DNA from: Desulfovibrio legallii
Lineage (GTDB): Bacteria > Desulfobacterota > Desulfovibrionia > Desulfovibrionales > Desulfovibrionaceae
NCBI RefSeq assembly: GCF_900102485.1
Contig: NZ_FNBX01000001.1
Span: forward strand, 212,954 to 276,953
Direction: 5' to 3'
Length of the DNA: 64,000 nt
How positions within the stretch are numbered: the first letter of the stretch is position 1; the number at the start of each line of letters is the position of its first letter. Positions 7,634 through 16,797 of this stretch are shown in pieces. Both the position numbers and the translations under genes were made by a program. The notes under the pieces are model-generated. The model worked only from the letters and a program-made list of their open reading frames with translations. It did not search any database and had not been told where the DNA came from.

Positions 7634-8845
7634 TCAGGCCAGGGGGCGCAGCGAAGTGGCGTAGATGCGGGCCACGCGCTCTCTGGAGGCCTTGACGGGC
7701 GCTACGGAAAGCAGCAGCCCCAGCGAGGGGGTTTGTTCCACCAGATCGCAGAAGCGGGGCACGTCCGCTTCCTGCACGCCTATGTCCTCCAGCTTCTGGG
7801 GCACGCCCACTTCGGCGAGCCAAGCTTCCACCGCGCGGGCGGCCTCGCGGGCCTCGGCGGGCACGCCTTTGAGGTTGGGGGCCAGCGGCTGCAGAATGTG
7901 GGCCAGCAGGCCGGGCCGGGCCGGATAGCACTCCTGGATTACGGCGGGCAGCAGCACGGCCAGGCCCAGGCCGTGGGCCAGCTGCGGGCAGACGGCGCTC
8001 AGCGGGTGTTCCAGCGCGTGGGTGAAGTGCAGAAGCCCGTTGTCAAAGGCCACGCCCGCCTGCAGGGCGGCAAAGCACAGCTCATAGCGCGCCCTGAGGT
8101 TGGCCGGATCTGCCAGGGCCTTGGGCAGCCAGGCATGGACCAGGCGGATGGTTTCCCGCGCCAGAAGGACGGCCAGGGGGTTTGAAACCGTGCTGGTGGC
8201 CGCCTCTATCACATGGTTGACGGCGTCGATGGAGACATAGCGGGTCTGGTCCGGGGCCAGGGCCGCCATGAGGGCCGGATCGTCAATGGCGTAGCGCGGA
8301 TAGATGCAGTCATAGGCAATGGCGGGCTTATAGTTGAGCTTGGTTACCGTGGCCACGGCAAAGCGGTTGACCTCACTGCCCGTGCCGTGGGTCAGGTTAA
8401 CGGCGACAATGGGCAGGGCCTTTTCAGGCGTAAAGCGGAAACAGTAAAGCTCCTCGGCGGTTTTATCCGGATAGGCCAGCATGATGGCGGCGCTCTTGGC
8501 GCAGTCTATGGGGCTGCCGCCGCCGATGGCCAGCACGGCCCCCACGCCCCGGGCGCGGCCCAGGGCCGCGGCCTCGTCCACGCTGTCGGTCGTGGGGTTG
8601 GGCGTCACCTTGTTGTACAGGGCCAGCGTCATGCCTTGGCGGGCGGCGGCCGCCTCCAGCTTGTCCCAGGCCCCCGTGGCCTTATAGGCGTGCCCGCCCG
8701 TGACGCAGAGCAACGCGCTGACGCCCTCCCGGCGGAGTTGAGCCAGGATGTCGTCCAGCTTGTCAATGGCCCCCACGCCCAGATATGCCGTCGTCTTGAC
8801 GCGCAGCTCCCGTACCGCATTATAGTCGCAGGCTTCGTCCCACAT
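7634..8845 (-). CDS. Iron-containing alcohol dehydrogenase
   Basis: 403 aa from ATG 8845, with GAAAGGAGG upstream. It is a group III (Fe-dependent) NAD(P)-linked alcohol/aldehyde oxidoreductase. The nucleotide-binding GGGSPIDCAK is near residues 107-116. The metal ligands are recognisable as DAVNHVIE (Asp and His) and HALEHPLSAVCPQLAHG (two His). The N-terminal TAYLGVGAIDKL is typical of this fold. Desulfovibrio use such enzymes in ethanol and aldehyde metabolism, but the substrate here cannot be read from sequence. It is monocistronic, with an AT-rich promoter region (8888-9060). Confidence 0.93.
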   Translation of the reverse strand: MWDEACDYNAVRELRVKTTAYLGVGAIDKLDDILAQLRREGVSALLCVTGGHAYKATGAWDKLEAAAARQGMTLALYNKVTPNPTTDSVDEAAALGRARGVGAVLAIGGGSPIDCAKSAAIMLAYPDKTAEELYCFRFTPEKALPIVAVNLTHGTGSEVNRFAVATVTKLNYKPAIAYDCIYPRYAIDDPALMAALAPDQTRYVSIDAVNHVIEAATSTVSNPLAVLLARETIRLVHAWLPKALADPANLRARYELCFAALQAGVAFDNGLLHFTHALEHPLSAVCPQLAHGLGLAVLLPAVIQECYPARPGLLAHILQPLAPNLKGVPAEAREAARAVEAWLAEVGVPQKLEDIGVQEADVPRFCDLVEQTPSLGLLLSVAPVKASRERVARIYATSLRPLA

Positions 8846-9293
8846 GGTTGCCTCCTTTCGGGCATTGGCGCACCGGATGTGCCGCACCGCGCGGCTTGAG
8901 TATCCGATGAATTGATATTTTTTTCACAAGTAAAAAATACGCCTGCCGTAAAGGAGAGTAAAGGGGCGCGGTGGCGGCAAATGCGGCCGGAAGGGATGCT
9001 TTTTCTAAAAAATAAATTAAATTCAATAGATTGCTGTATAAATCAATTTGTTAAAAAAATTACAAGCCGACGCAGTGCAGAACTGCGCCGGGCGGCCTGG
9101 CGGCATTGCAGGCTTGTGCCCTGCCTTGAGCGCCGCGCGAGCAAGCGCCGTACGGCTTGCAGGCAAGGCCACAGTGCGCGGTTCTGCACTGCGCCTTTGA
9201 GGATGGGACTTCCCAAGGCTGCGGGCACTGGAAGTGGGCGGCAGGCCGTAAGGCCCGATATGCAGCGGACAGCAGGGGCGCAGGGCGCGCCGC
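8846..9293. other. Intergenic region with AT-rich promoter zone and inverted repeat
   Basis: No gene is evident. 8905-9063 is strongly A/T-rich and probably contains the promoter of the minus-strand alcohol dehydrogenase. 9065-9200 is GC-rich and contains the long inverted repeat listed separately. Confidence 0.5.
9071..9193. repeat. 18-bp inverted repeat with ~87-bp centre
   Basis: The arm 9071-9088 (CGCAGTGCAGAACTGCGC) and the arm 9176-9193 (GCGCGGTTCTGCACTGCG) are complementary with one G/U-type mismatch. Each arm is itself partly self-complementary (GCAGT...ACTGC). The centre contains further short related motifs around TTGCAGGC. It could fold as a long cruciform RNA downstream of the HerA-like gene, or be a decayed miniature element. 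Confidence 0.65.
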
Positions 9294-10838
9294 TCAGCGG
9301 CGGGAGCCCAGAATGCCGCCCATGAGGCCGCGCAGGATTTTTCTGCCGATTTCCCGCCCGATGGTGGTGGAGATGGTGCGGGCCATGCGCAGGGAAAGAT
9401 CGCTCACCACGTCGCCCAGGTCGGGGTTTTCTTTGGCCTCGCGCCGGGCCCGGCGTTCCGCTTCGCGCTGTTGTTTTTCGTCTTCCCTGGCCTGGCGGGC
9501 CGTTTCCTTGGCTTCCTGCGCCTGCTTTGCGGTTGCGTCCCGCTGCCGGAAGTGGGCTTCCAGCCGTTCGTAGGCCGATTCCCGATCCAGGGGGGCGTCG
9601 TAGCGCCCGGCCAGGCGCGAAGCCCGCAGCACGGCTTCCCGTTCCGCATCCGTAACAGGGCCAACCCGGCTTTCCGGCGGCAGGATGAGGGCTCGTTCCG
9701 TCACGCCGGGTTTGCCCTTGGCGTCCAGAAACGAGACCAGGGCTTCGCCCGTGCCCAGCTGGGGGATGACCGTTTCGGGGTCCAGGGCCGGGTTTTCCCG
9801 GAAGCTCCGGGCCGCGGCGCGCAAGACCTTCTGTTCCTGCGGGGTATAGGCGCGCAGGGCGTGCTGCACCCGGTTGCCCAGCTGGGCCAGCACTTCGCCC
9901 GGCACGTCCAGGGGGTTCTGGGTGCTGCAGTATACGCCCACGCCTTTGGAGCGGATGAGCCGCACCACCTGCGCCATCTTGTCCAGCAGCGCCTGGGGGG
10001 CGTCGTCAAACAGCAGGTGGGCTTCGTCAAACAGCAGAACCAGGCGCGGCCGTTCCGTATCGCCCACTTCGGGCAGTTGCTCAAAGAGCTCCGAAAGCAG
10101 CCAGAGCAGCACGGCGGCGTAGAGGCGCGGCCGCTGCATGAGTTCCCGCGCGTCCAGAATGTGGATTGTGCCGCGCCCCTGCAGATCCTGGAGCAGCAAA
10201 TCTTCCAGGCGCAGGGAGGGCTCGCCGAAGAATTTGTCCCCGCCTTCCTCTTCCAGACGCAGCAGGCCGCGCTGGATGGCCCCGATGCTGGCCGCGCTCA
10301 CGTTGCCGTAAACGTTGCGGAAGGAGGCGGCGTTTTCGCCCGCGTAGGCCACCATGCTGCGGAGGTCTTTGAAGTCCAGGAGCAGCAGGCCCTGGTCGTC
10401 GGCCATGCGGAAGATCAGGTGCAGGATGTCGGTCTGCACGGCGTTGCAGTCCAGCAGGCGGCTCAGCAACAGGGGGCCCATGGCGCTCACCGTGGCGCGC
10501 AGGGGGTGGCCGCGCTGCCCGGTCACATCCCAGAAGCAGACGGGGTAGGCCTGGTTGACGTAGCCTTTGTCCCGCAGGTGCAGATCCGCCACGCGCGCGG
10601 CAATGCCGCCCTTGGGCTGCCCGGCCTGGCTCAGGCCGCCCAGGTCGCCCTTGACGTCGGTCATGAACACGGGCGTGCCCAGAAGGCTGAAATTTTCGGC
10701 CAGGGTCTGGAGAGTGACGGTTTTGCCCGTGCCCGTGGCCCCGGTCACCAGGCCATGGCGGTTGCCCATGGCCGGCGTAAGGCAGATTTCCCGCCCCGCA
10801 GCCAGGGCCAGACACATTTTTTTGTCGCTGGTCAGCAT
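9294..10838 (-). CDS. HerA-like ATPase, DUF853 family
   Basis: 514 aa from ATG 10838, with GGGAGG upstream. Walker A GATGTGKT lies near residues 33-40 and Walker [13 protein letters not shown] near 265-276. A segment [17 protein letters not shown] follows (about 293-309), typical of HerA/FtsK-superfamily helicases of the DUF853 type. The C-terminal ~90 residues (from about 425) are a charged Ala/Arg/Glu coiled coil ending in a small Gly/Arg tail. The cellular role of DUF853 ATPases is not established. A nuclease partner (NurA or Sir2-type), which would suggest a defence role, is absent. The gene stands alone. Confidence 0.88.
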   Translation of the reverse strand: MLTSDKKMCLALAAGREICLTPAMGNRHGLVTGATGTGKTVTLQTLAENFSLLGTPVFMTDVKGDLGGLSQAGQPKGGIAARVADLHLRDKGYVNQAYPVCFWDVTGQRGHPLRATVSAMGPLLLSRLLDCNAVQTDILHLIFRMADDQGLLLLDFKDLRSMVAYAGENAASFRNVYGNVSAASIGAIQRGLLRLEEEGGDKFFGEPSLRLEDLLLQDLQGRGTIHILDARELMQRPRLYAAVLLWLLSELFEQLPEVGDTERPRLVLLFDEAHLLFDDAPQALLDKMAQVVRLIRSKGVGVYCSTQNPLDVPGEVLAQLGNRVQHALRAYTPQEQKVLRAAARSFRENPALDPETVIPQLGTGEALVSFLDAKGKPGVTERALILPPESRVGPVTDAEREAVLRASRLAGRYDAPLDRESAYERLEAHFRQRDATAKQAQEAKETARQAREDEKQQREAERRARREAKENPDLGDVVSDLSLRMARTISTTIGREIGRKILRGLMGGILGSRR

Positions 10839-11207
10839 GCCGTCCTCCCGTCAAGGCATAGGGTTGACGCCTTGTTGTAGCGGGAAAACGGCGCAAAGAC
10901 AAAGGGGGCTTTGCGCCTGCGGCGTTGGGCTGGCCAGCCCGCTTACTGGGTTGCCCTGCAGATGGGCGGCTTATTTTTTATTTCGCCTGGGCCGTCTTCC
11001 AGCGTGGCGCTGCGCGGCCGCATCCCCTTATGCCGCGCGCACTTGCGGGGAAAGACAGACCCGAAGGGAGCTGCAGCATAACCTCGTTGCCTGCACCATA
11101 TCCTCCATAGGGGAAAGACGCGCCCGAACGGCAGCGCATGCCAAGTATACGCAGGCATTGTCCGGGGTACGCCCGGCGCGTTTCCTGAGAGGCGAAAAGT
11201 TTTTCCG
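10839..11207. other. Intergenic, no gene seen
   Basis: This lies between the HerA-like gene's start and the modD stop. It contains short palindromes (GCGCAAAG/CTTTGCGC at 10891/10909 and GGGCTGGCCAGCCC at 10926) without T-runs. No convincing coding frame or RNA gene. Confidence 0.4.
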
Positions 11208-12065
11208 CTATTCCTCAGGCCGCATGACAACCTTGATGTCTGCGGGGCGGCCGAAGTAGGGCCAGGTGGTGACCAGCACGTCTACGCCCGTGGCGGCGCA
11301 GGCCGCGGCGTTTTCGCCGTTAATGCCGCCGGCGGCCAGGATGGTCGCGGCCGGGGCGGCGGCCCGCAGGGCGCGCACGGTTTCTTCCAGCGCGGGCAGC
11401 GGGAATTTTTCGCACTGGATCACGTCCGCGCCCGCCTGGGCCAGGAGCAGGGCTTCTGCGGGGCTGTCCACCTCCACGGCGATTTTGCGTTCCGGCGCTT
11501 GCCTGCGCAGTTCCTCCCAGCTGGCGGCCAGAGCCGCAATGCTGTTGTCCGCCAGAAAAGCCCGGTGCTGGGCAAAGATGAGGATGGAATCGGAGAGCCC
11601 CTGGCGGTGCACCGTGGCCCCGCCGCAGCAGGCGGCCTCCAGGCTGATGCGCTTGGCGCCGGGGAAATTTTTGCGGGTCACAGCCACCTGCACGCGCGGG
11701 TTGGCGGTTCGGGCGCGTTCCACCATCAGGGCAGTGCGCCCGGCAATGCCGCTCATATATTCCATCAGGGTCTGGCAGACCTTCCAGCAGCGGTGCAGGT
11801 CCGCTGCGGGGCCCCGGGCCGTGAGCACCACGTCCCCGCCGTGCGGGCGAGCGCCGTTGGCGGCTGCAGCCGTCACCGCAAGGCCCTGGTCCCGGAGCAG
11901 CCAGGCCGCTTCGTCCGCGCCGCTGAGCACGCAGTCTTCCTTGGGGGCAAAGGTCATGACCCCGCGCTGTGCGCCCAGGCCCAGCAGGTCTACGGTCAGG
12001 TCCAGACCGGGGCAGTCGTCGTTGAGCAGGGCGCGCAGCCAATAGGGATCGGGAGGCAGATACAT
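11208..12065 (-). CDS. modD: ModD-type molybdenum utilisation protein
   Basis: 285 aa from ATG 12065 (MYLPPDPYWL), with AAAGGAG upstream. It has the fold of nicotinate/quinolinate phosphoribosyltransferases (compare NadC), with the family feature VAVTRKNFPGAKRIS near residues 130-144 and VDSPAEALLLAQAGADVIQ further on. It clusters with modABC, which is the usual context of ModD, a protein implicated in molybdate use whose reaction is unknown. It lies 309 bp after modB, so it may be transcribed separately. NadC is the alternative reading, but genomic context and the short N-terminus favour ModD. Confidence 0.85.
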   Translation of the reverse strand: MYLPPDPYWLRALLNDDCPGLDLTVDLLGLGAQRGVMTFAPKEDCVLSGADEAAWLLRDQGLAVTAAAANGARPHGGDVVLTARGPAADLHRCWKVCQTLMEYMSGIAGRTALMVERARTANPRVQVAVTRKNFPGAKRISLEAACCGGATVHRQGLSDSILIFAQHRAFLADNSIAALAASWEELRRQAPERKIAVEVDSPAEALLLAQAGADVIQCEKFPLPALEETVRALRAAAPAATILAAGGINGENAAACAATGVDVLVTTWPYFGRPADIKVVMRPEE

Positions 12066-12374
12066 GAGCAACTCCTTTGCAGCATAGGTGTGGCGTAAGA
12101 GCGGAAACAGCCTCCTGAGCCTGCCGCGGCGCAACCGCGATGACCCCGCGCCTTCACGGAGCAGTGCGCCCCCGCCCTGCTCCAAGCCCGATGTTTCCAC
12201 CCTGCGGCGCACGTCGCCTGATCTTGGCGGCTGCCTTCGGGCAGCGCCGTCTGTTGGCCGTGGAGCGTGACGTCCGCATGTTCTTTTCCGTCAGCCTGCG
12301 CCTCTGGCGGGGGGGAGTCAAGCGCAGGGCCGGCCTGCGCGGCGGCTGCGCGGGGGCCGGTAACGCGGCGCGGT
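12066..12374. other. Intergenic between modB and modD
   Basis: 309 bp without a convincing gene. A hairpin, GCGCAGG (12322-12328) with CCTGCGC (12334-12340), lies 34 bp downstream of the modB stop, without a T-run. I see no molybdenum-cofactor riboswitch. Confidence 0.4.
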
Positions 12375-13067
12375 TCAGAACGCCCGGCGCTGGCACCAGT
12401 CCATGCCCAGGTAGAGCAGCAGGCTCATGGCGGCCAGCAAGGCGCAGAGCAGACCGGCGCGCTCAAATTCGCCGCTGGAGACGGCGTTGAACACTTCCAG
12501 GGACAAGGTATTGGTGCGGCCCGCAATGTTGCCGCCCAGCATGAGGCTCATGCCCACTTCGCCCAGAGCGCGGGTCAGGCCCAGCAGCAGGCCCGCGCCC
12601 AGCCCGTGCCGGATAAGGGGCACGGTGACGCGAAAAAAACAGGAAACCGGCCCGGCCCCGCAGACCCGGGCCGCCTGGCGCAGGCGGATAAGCTCCGGGT
12701 GGGCCAGGGCCGTCTGCACAGGCTTGACTGCCAGGGGCAGGCCCGCCAGCCAGGAGGCCAGAATGATGCCCCCTTCAGAGAACACCAAGCTCACGCCCAG
12801 GGCCTTCCACAGCAGCAGGCCCCCCCACCCGTTGCGGCCCAGAAACATGAGCAGCAGAAAGCCCATGGCCATGGGGGGAAAGACCAGGGGCAGGGTCACC
12901 AGAAAATTGACTGCCCGGCGCAGCACGGGCCTGCGGCTCTGCGCCAGGCTGGCCAGGGGGATGGCCGTAAGGCCGTGCAGCAGCAGGCAGGCCGTGCAGA
13001 CGCGCAGCGTCAGGCACAGGGAAAAGCGGAGATCGGGCGCGCCGAGCAGCCGCCAGGCCTCGTTCAC
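12375..13067 (-). CDS. modB: Molybdate ABC transporter permease
   Basis: 230 aa, GTG start at 13067 overlapping the modA stop (GTGA). About five to six transmembrane segments are visible (roughly residues 17-38, 53-80, 92-113, 160-185, 203-222). The cytoplasmic ATPase-contact loop reads TRALGEVGMSLMLGGN near residues 165-180, with the GxxGxSxxxGG pattern of ModB. It pairs with ModA and ModC to import molybdate, needed for formate dehydrogenases and other molybdenum or tungsten enzymes. Confidence 0.93.
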   Translation of the reverse strand: MNEAWRLLGAPDLRFSLCLTLRVCTACLLLHGLTAIPLASLAQSRRPVLRRAVNFLVTLPLVFPPMAMGFLLLMFLGRNGWGGLLLWKALGVSLVFSEGGIILASWLAGLPLAVKPVQTALAHPELIRLRQAARVCGAGPVSCFFRVTVPLIRHGLGAGLLLGLTRALGEVGMSLMLGGNIAGRTNTLSLEVFNAVSSGEFERAGLLCALLAAMSLLLYLGMDWCQRRAF

Positions 13068-13825
13068 GGGCGCGCTTCAGGCCGCAGGCCGTGCTTGCGG
13101 CAGACGGCCAGGGCTTCCGGCGTGGCCAGAAAATCCATAAAGGCGCGCACGCCGGGGGCGTCTTCCTGGCCTTGCACTACGCCGGCCACCAGCAGAAGCG
13201 GCTCGTAATCCTTGCGGATCTCCATCCAGCCGCCGATCTTTTTGCCCTGCTTGCGCACAATGGCCTCATTGACGAAACCGGCATCCAGGTCGCCCGAAAC
13301 CAGGTACGAAAAAACCTGCGGCACCGTGGAGAACATGGCAACCTTATCCTTAACCGCGGGCATGAGCCCGCTGCCCTTGAGGTAAGCCACGGCGGCCCGG
13401 CCATAGATGGCGGCCTTGGCGTCCGGGTGGCCGATTTTGGCAACTTGGGCCCCGCGCAGGTCCTGCGGGCTTTGCAGGGTTATGCCTTTGCGCCAGGCCA
13501 GCACCAGCACAGCTTCCCCCAGAGGCTGGAAGCGCGCGAAGCGCACGTCTGAAGCCTTCAGGCTGAGCTTATCTGAAATGACCACCGTGGCCCCACTGCC
13601 GGCTTTGACCTGCTCCAGCATCTGGCCGATGTTGCCGCTGTACATCTCCGTGGCTTTCTGGCCGGTTTTCTGGGCGTAGAGGGCGCAGAGCTCCTGCACC
13701 ATGGTCTTGTAGCCCAGTCCCGTGGTTACGGAGGGGCCGGCCACGGCGGCCAGGGGCAGGGCCAGAATCAGCGTCAGCGTCAGGGCCGCCAGCAGACGGC
13801 CGTTAAGCCACGTGCGAGGTTGCAT
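13064..13825 (-). CDS. modA: Molybdate ABC transporter substrate-binding protein
   Basis: 253 aa. The signal peptide is RLLAALTLTLILALPLAAVAG, cleaved near residue 29 or 30. The mature part has ligand-side motifs of this family: TGLGYKTMVQEL, SGNIGQMLEQVKAG, VISDKL and GHPDAKAAIYG. It is likely periplasmic, since there is no lipobox cysteine. It overlaps modC upstream by 23 bp and modB downstream by 4 bp. Whether it prefers molybdate or tungstate cannot be told; the modBCD context favours the molybdate name. Confidence 0.88.
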   Translation of the reverse strand: MQPRTWLNGRLLAALTLTLILALPLAAVAGPSVTTGLGYKTMVQELCALYAQKTGQKATEMYSGNIGQMLEQVKAGSGATVVISDKLSLKASDVRFARFQPLGEAVLVLAWRKGITLQSPQDLRGAQVAKIGHPDAKAAIYGRAAVAYLKGSGLMPAVKDKVAMFSTVPQVFSYLVSGDLDAGFVNEAIVRKQGKKIGGWMEIRKDYEPLLLVAGVVQGQEDAPGVRAFMDFLATPEALAVCRKHGLRPEARP

Positions 13826-14564
13826 TGTTCTCTTCTCCTGTCAGGTAAAGGGTTTCCGTGGGCAGAAGGCCCAGCTGCCGCGCTTCGGCCAGGGTGGGGG
13901 CCACCGGGCCCTGCGCCGCCAGCCGGCCCGCCCGCAACAGCAGCATGGCGGAGCCCAGCGCCAGAGCTTCCCCCGGCGCGTGGGTAACATAGAGCACGGG
14001 CAGATCCCAGTGCTCCGGAATCCGCGCCAGATAGGCGAGCAGATCTCGCTTCAGGGCCATGTCCAGCGCGGCCAGGGGTTCGTCCATAAGCAGCAGACGC
14101 GGTCGGCAGAGCAAAGCCCGGCCCACGGCCACACGCTGGCGCTCCCCGCCCGAAAGCGTGCCAGGGGCGCGGTCCAGCAGCGGGCAGATGTCCAGCAGGC
14201 GCGCCACGCTCCCCAGATCCGGCGCGCTACGCGCGTGCGCCGCGTCCGGACGTCGGTAGCGCAGGCCGAAACAGAGGTTTTCCCGCACGCTCAAATGGGG
14301 GAAAAGACGGGCATCCTGAAAAACATAGCCCAGCCCGCGGGCCTCAGGCGGCAGATTGACCCTGGCCGCCGCGTCGAAAAACACCTTGCCGTCGCAGACG
14401 ATGCGCCCGGCGTCCGGCGTCTCCAGCCCGGCGATGCAGTTGATAAGGGTGCTCTTGCCCGACCCCGAAGGTCCGAACACCACACAGACTCCACCGCGCG
14501 GCACACTGAAGCGCAGGCGCAGGACAAAATTTTCGCGCGCTTTGGCGATGTCCACTTCCAGCAT
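13803..14564 (-). CDS. modC: Molybdate ABC transporter ATP-binding protein, short form
   Basis: 253 aa. Walker A GPSGSGKST (about residues 31-39), Q-loop YVFQDARLFPHLS, ABC signature LSGGERQRVAVGRAL, Walker B LLLMDEPLAALD and switch His YVTHAPGEA are all present. It stops soon after the nucleotide-binding domain and lacks the C-terminal MOP/TOBE domains of the ~350-aa E. coli ModC, so molybdate-dependent trans-inhibition through that domain is not possible. It is first in the operon (order C-A-B-D rather than the common A-B-C). Confidence 0.9.
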   Translation of the reverse strand: MLEVDIAKARENFVLRLRFSVPRGGVCVVFGPSGSGKSTLINCIAGLETPDAGRIVCDGKVFFDAAARVNLPPEARGLGYVFQDARLFPHLSVRENLCFGLRYRRPDAAHARSAPDLGSVARLLDICPLLDRAPGTLSGGERQRVAVGRALLCRPRLLLMDEPLAALDMALKRDLLAYLARIPEHWDLPVLYVTHAPGEALALGSAMLLLRAGRLAAQGPVAPTLAEARQLGLLPTETLYLTGEENNATSHVA

Positions 14565-14775
14565 GTCCGGCCCCCCGTGTGCGGCGCAAAAAGTACGTTC
14601 TTGGTAAAAGTACCCAGCGTGCCGGAGGGCTACAAGGCTTACCCGATTTTTATGTAAAGCGTGCTGAAAAAGGGAGGGGAAAAGGCGATTTGTTGGGGGG
14701 GATTTGCTGGGGGAAGGAAATTTTTGAGCGCTGCTGTCTTCGTCCGTAACTAGAGCATTTCAACTTTGAGATGCC
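14565..14775. other. Intergenic upstream of modC, downstream of dnaA
   Basis: 211 bp. On the minus strand, the segment at about 14640-14663 shows a loose dyad (GCTTTAC...GGTAAGC) that might be an operator for the mod genes. I cannot assign it to a known regulator. Confidence 0.3.
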
Positions 14776-16197
14776 CTAATGCACGGCAGGCAGGCCGGCG
14801 TTGCGTTCAATAAGCTGCACGGTGCGGGCCATCTGGCGGCCCAGGCCGCTTTCCTTGGAGAGCTCGCGTTCCACAGCGGTAATGCCCTTGATGACTGTGG
14901 AGTGGCGGCGGTTGAACCTTTCGCCGATCTGCTCCAGGGTCAGGGTGGTGTGCTTGCGGGCCAGGTAATAGATCAGGTTGCGGCCCTGCACGCATTCCTT
15001 GCGGCGAGAGCGGGAGGCCAGCTGGTGCTCATTGAGGCCGAAACTCTGGCAGACCAGGCGGAGAATGGTGGGGAAGTCCGGCTCGGCGCTTACGCTGGCG
15101 TACTGGCTGAGCACCTCCATGGCCAGGTCCACATTGAGCCCGCAGTTGAGCAGGCGCGCTTTGAAGATCAGGCTGTTGAGGCAGGATTCCAGCTGACGCA
15201 CGTCGCCGCTGAGGCGGCTGGCCAGGAGCTGGCAAACGGGGTCGGGCAGCAGCACCTGAAAGCTGCGGGCCTTGCGTTCCAGAATGTGGCGACGCATTTC
15301 CTCTGTGGGGCGGCCCATATCGGTGAGGATGCCGGAACAGAAGTGGGACACCAGCTGGCTGTCCACATGCTGGAGCTCGCGCGGGGAAAAGGACGAGGTA
15401 AAAATGACGCGGCCGCCGCGGGCCTGCAGGTTCTTGACCACGGCCAGGGCCATGTCCTGCATCTTTTCTTTGCCCTGAAAAAAGTGCACGTCTTCCATCA
15501 GGAGCACGTCCAGATCGCGAAACCGGGACTTGAAGCCCTCCACGTCGTGGGATTTGAGGGAGCAGACAAAGCGGGTGGCAAATTCCTCGGCGGTGAGGTA
15601 CCCCACGCGGGCTACGTCGCCCTGGTCTGCAATGGCCCGGCCCACGGCCTGGGCCAGGTGGGTTTTGCCCAGGCCGGAAGCGGAGCTGACAAAAAGGGTC
15701 TGCACGCAGCCGCCGCGCTGGCTCATATCCTGGGCGGCGGCCACGGCCATATGGTTGGGCGGGCCCACCACAAAATCCGCAAAGGAATAGCGCCACAAAA
15801 GGGGCGCGGGCCCGGCAACGTGCAGGGGCAAGGGCAGGGGGGCCTGCTCCGCCCGGCGCAACGGCCGCGCCGCGGCCGCGCCCGCAGCCGCCGCAACGGG
15901 AGCCGCGGCGCCCTGAACAGCCTCGGAGCGGGGCTTGCCCGCGCGGGGCCGTTCTGCCGCCGTCTGCACGCGCACCTTGACGGCGGCAGGGTTCAGCCCC
16001 AGCACAGGGGCCGCGGCCTGCTGCAGGGTGGGGAGCATCTTGTGCTCCAGCCAGTGGGCCACAAAGGCGCTGGGCGCAGTAAGCTGCAGGCAGTCCCCTG
16101 CCACAACGGCCCGGAGCGGGGCAATCCAGACTTTGAAAACGCCGGAATCCAGCATTTTCTTGAGATTTTCAGAAATTTCTGCCCAATGTTCTCGCAT
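14776..16197 (-). CDS. dnaA: DnaA-type replication initiator, divergent
   Basis: 473 aa. Domain I (1-75) is followed by an Ala/Pro-rich linker (80-125), an AAA+ core and a helix-turn-helix domain IV. Walker A is SASGLGKTHL, the Walker B region is LLMEDVHFFQGKEKMQD (ED where DD is usual), and sensor II is SGDVRQLESCLN. The DnaA-box signature is normally GGRDHTTV; here it is FNRRHSTV, losing the base-contacting Asp. No dnaN or gyrB neighbour is visible. Desulfovibrio genomes often carry two dnaA genes, and this resembles the second, non-canonical one. It could still be a functional initiator with altered sequence preference, or a regulator. Confidence 0.9.
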   Translation of the reverse strand: MREHWAEISENLKKMLDSGVFKVWIAPLRAVVAGDCLQLTAPSAFVAHWLEHKMLPTLQQAAAPVLGLNPAAVKVRVQTAAERPRAGKPRSEAVQGAAAPVAAAAGAAAARPLRRAEQAPLPLPLHVAGPAPLLWRYSFADFVVGPPNHMAVAAAQDMSQRGGCVQTLFVSSASGLGKTHLAQAVGRAIADQGDVARVGYLTAEEFATRFVCSLKSHDVEGFKSRFRDLDVLLMEDVHFFQGKEKMQDMALAVVKNLQARGGRVIFTSSFSPRELQHVDSQLVSHFCSGILTDMGRPTEEMRRHILERKARSFQVLLPDPVCQLLASRLSGDVRQLESCLNSLIFKARLLNCGLNVDLAMEVLSQYASVSAEPDFPTILRLVCQSFGLNEHQLASRSRRKECVQGRNLIYYLARKHTTLTLEQIGERFNRRHSTVIKGITAVERELSKESGLGRQMARTVQLIERNAGLPAVH

Positions 16198-16797
16198 GCC
16201 GCCTTGTAGCCCAAAGAACAGGGCGGGGGCAAAGGGGGATTAGCTGGGGTTTACGGCAGTGAGGGGTTAGGCTTTCCCCAAAGGCCAATTTACATAACAT
16301 TAAAATAATACTTACTATTTTTTGTTTAGCGAGCTTGCGGGCAGGGCCCGAAAAGCCTTAAGGGGCAAGGCTTTTGCCCGTTCCTGTCGTTCTGTGCACA
16401 GATAAGCGCCAAAGATATGCACAAGAACAAATCGTTTTTTTACAAAAATACTCATGAAAACGCCATTTTTTGTCTTGCAGCCGCCAAGGCGGCAGGCCGT
16501 AAGCCTCCACGGATGTCAAGGGGAGAAAACATTTTTGCGCGAGGTTTTTTGCAGCAAACAAGTGGAAAAAACTCTTTTTTTCAGGAACGTGGCTGCGGCG
16601 GAAGCCCTGTGGCGCGCCTCGCGGGGGGGCGAAAAAGGCCTGAGGATCTTCTCCCGCAGCCGAACCCTGACCGCAGGGTCCCGCAGCGCGCCCTGCCGGC
16701 GGCGCCAGCCGTACGCCGGAATAGGGTTTTTGAAGGGTGAGGGGGACTTTTGTTCACAACAGTCCCCCTCACTCCACAAGACCGCCCCTCCCCAACG
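16198..16797. other. Long non-coding region upstream of dnaA
   Basis: 600 bp without a supported gene. 16280-16330 and 16425-16475 are AT-rich. Two clean hairpins are present: AAAAGCCTT (16351-16359) with AAGGCTTTT (16367-16375), and a 12-bp stem 16737-16748 with 16761-16772 and a 12-base loop. I found no exact TTATCCACA DnaA box on either strand by eye, so evidence for an origin is lacking, although the AT-rich parts would suit an unwinding element. Confidence 0.5.

Noticed and set aside
8916..8932. Rex-like half-site (TTGTGAA on the minus strand) upstream of the iron alcohol dehydrogenase
   Set aside because: Only one half matches TTGTGAA; the expected inverted second half is poor, so it was not called a Rex operator.
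12066..12374. Possible molybdenum-cofactor riboswitch or small gene before modD
   Set aside because: No conserved motif of the Moco RNA and no credible coding frame with a ribosome-binding site.
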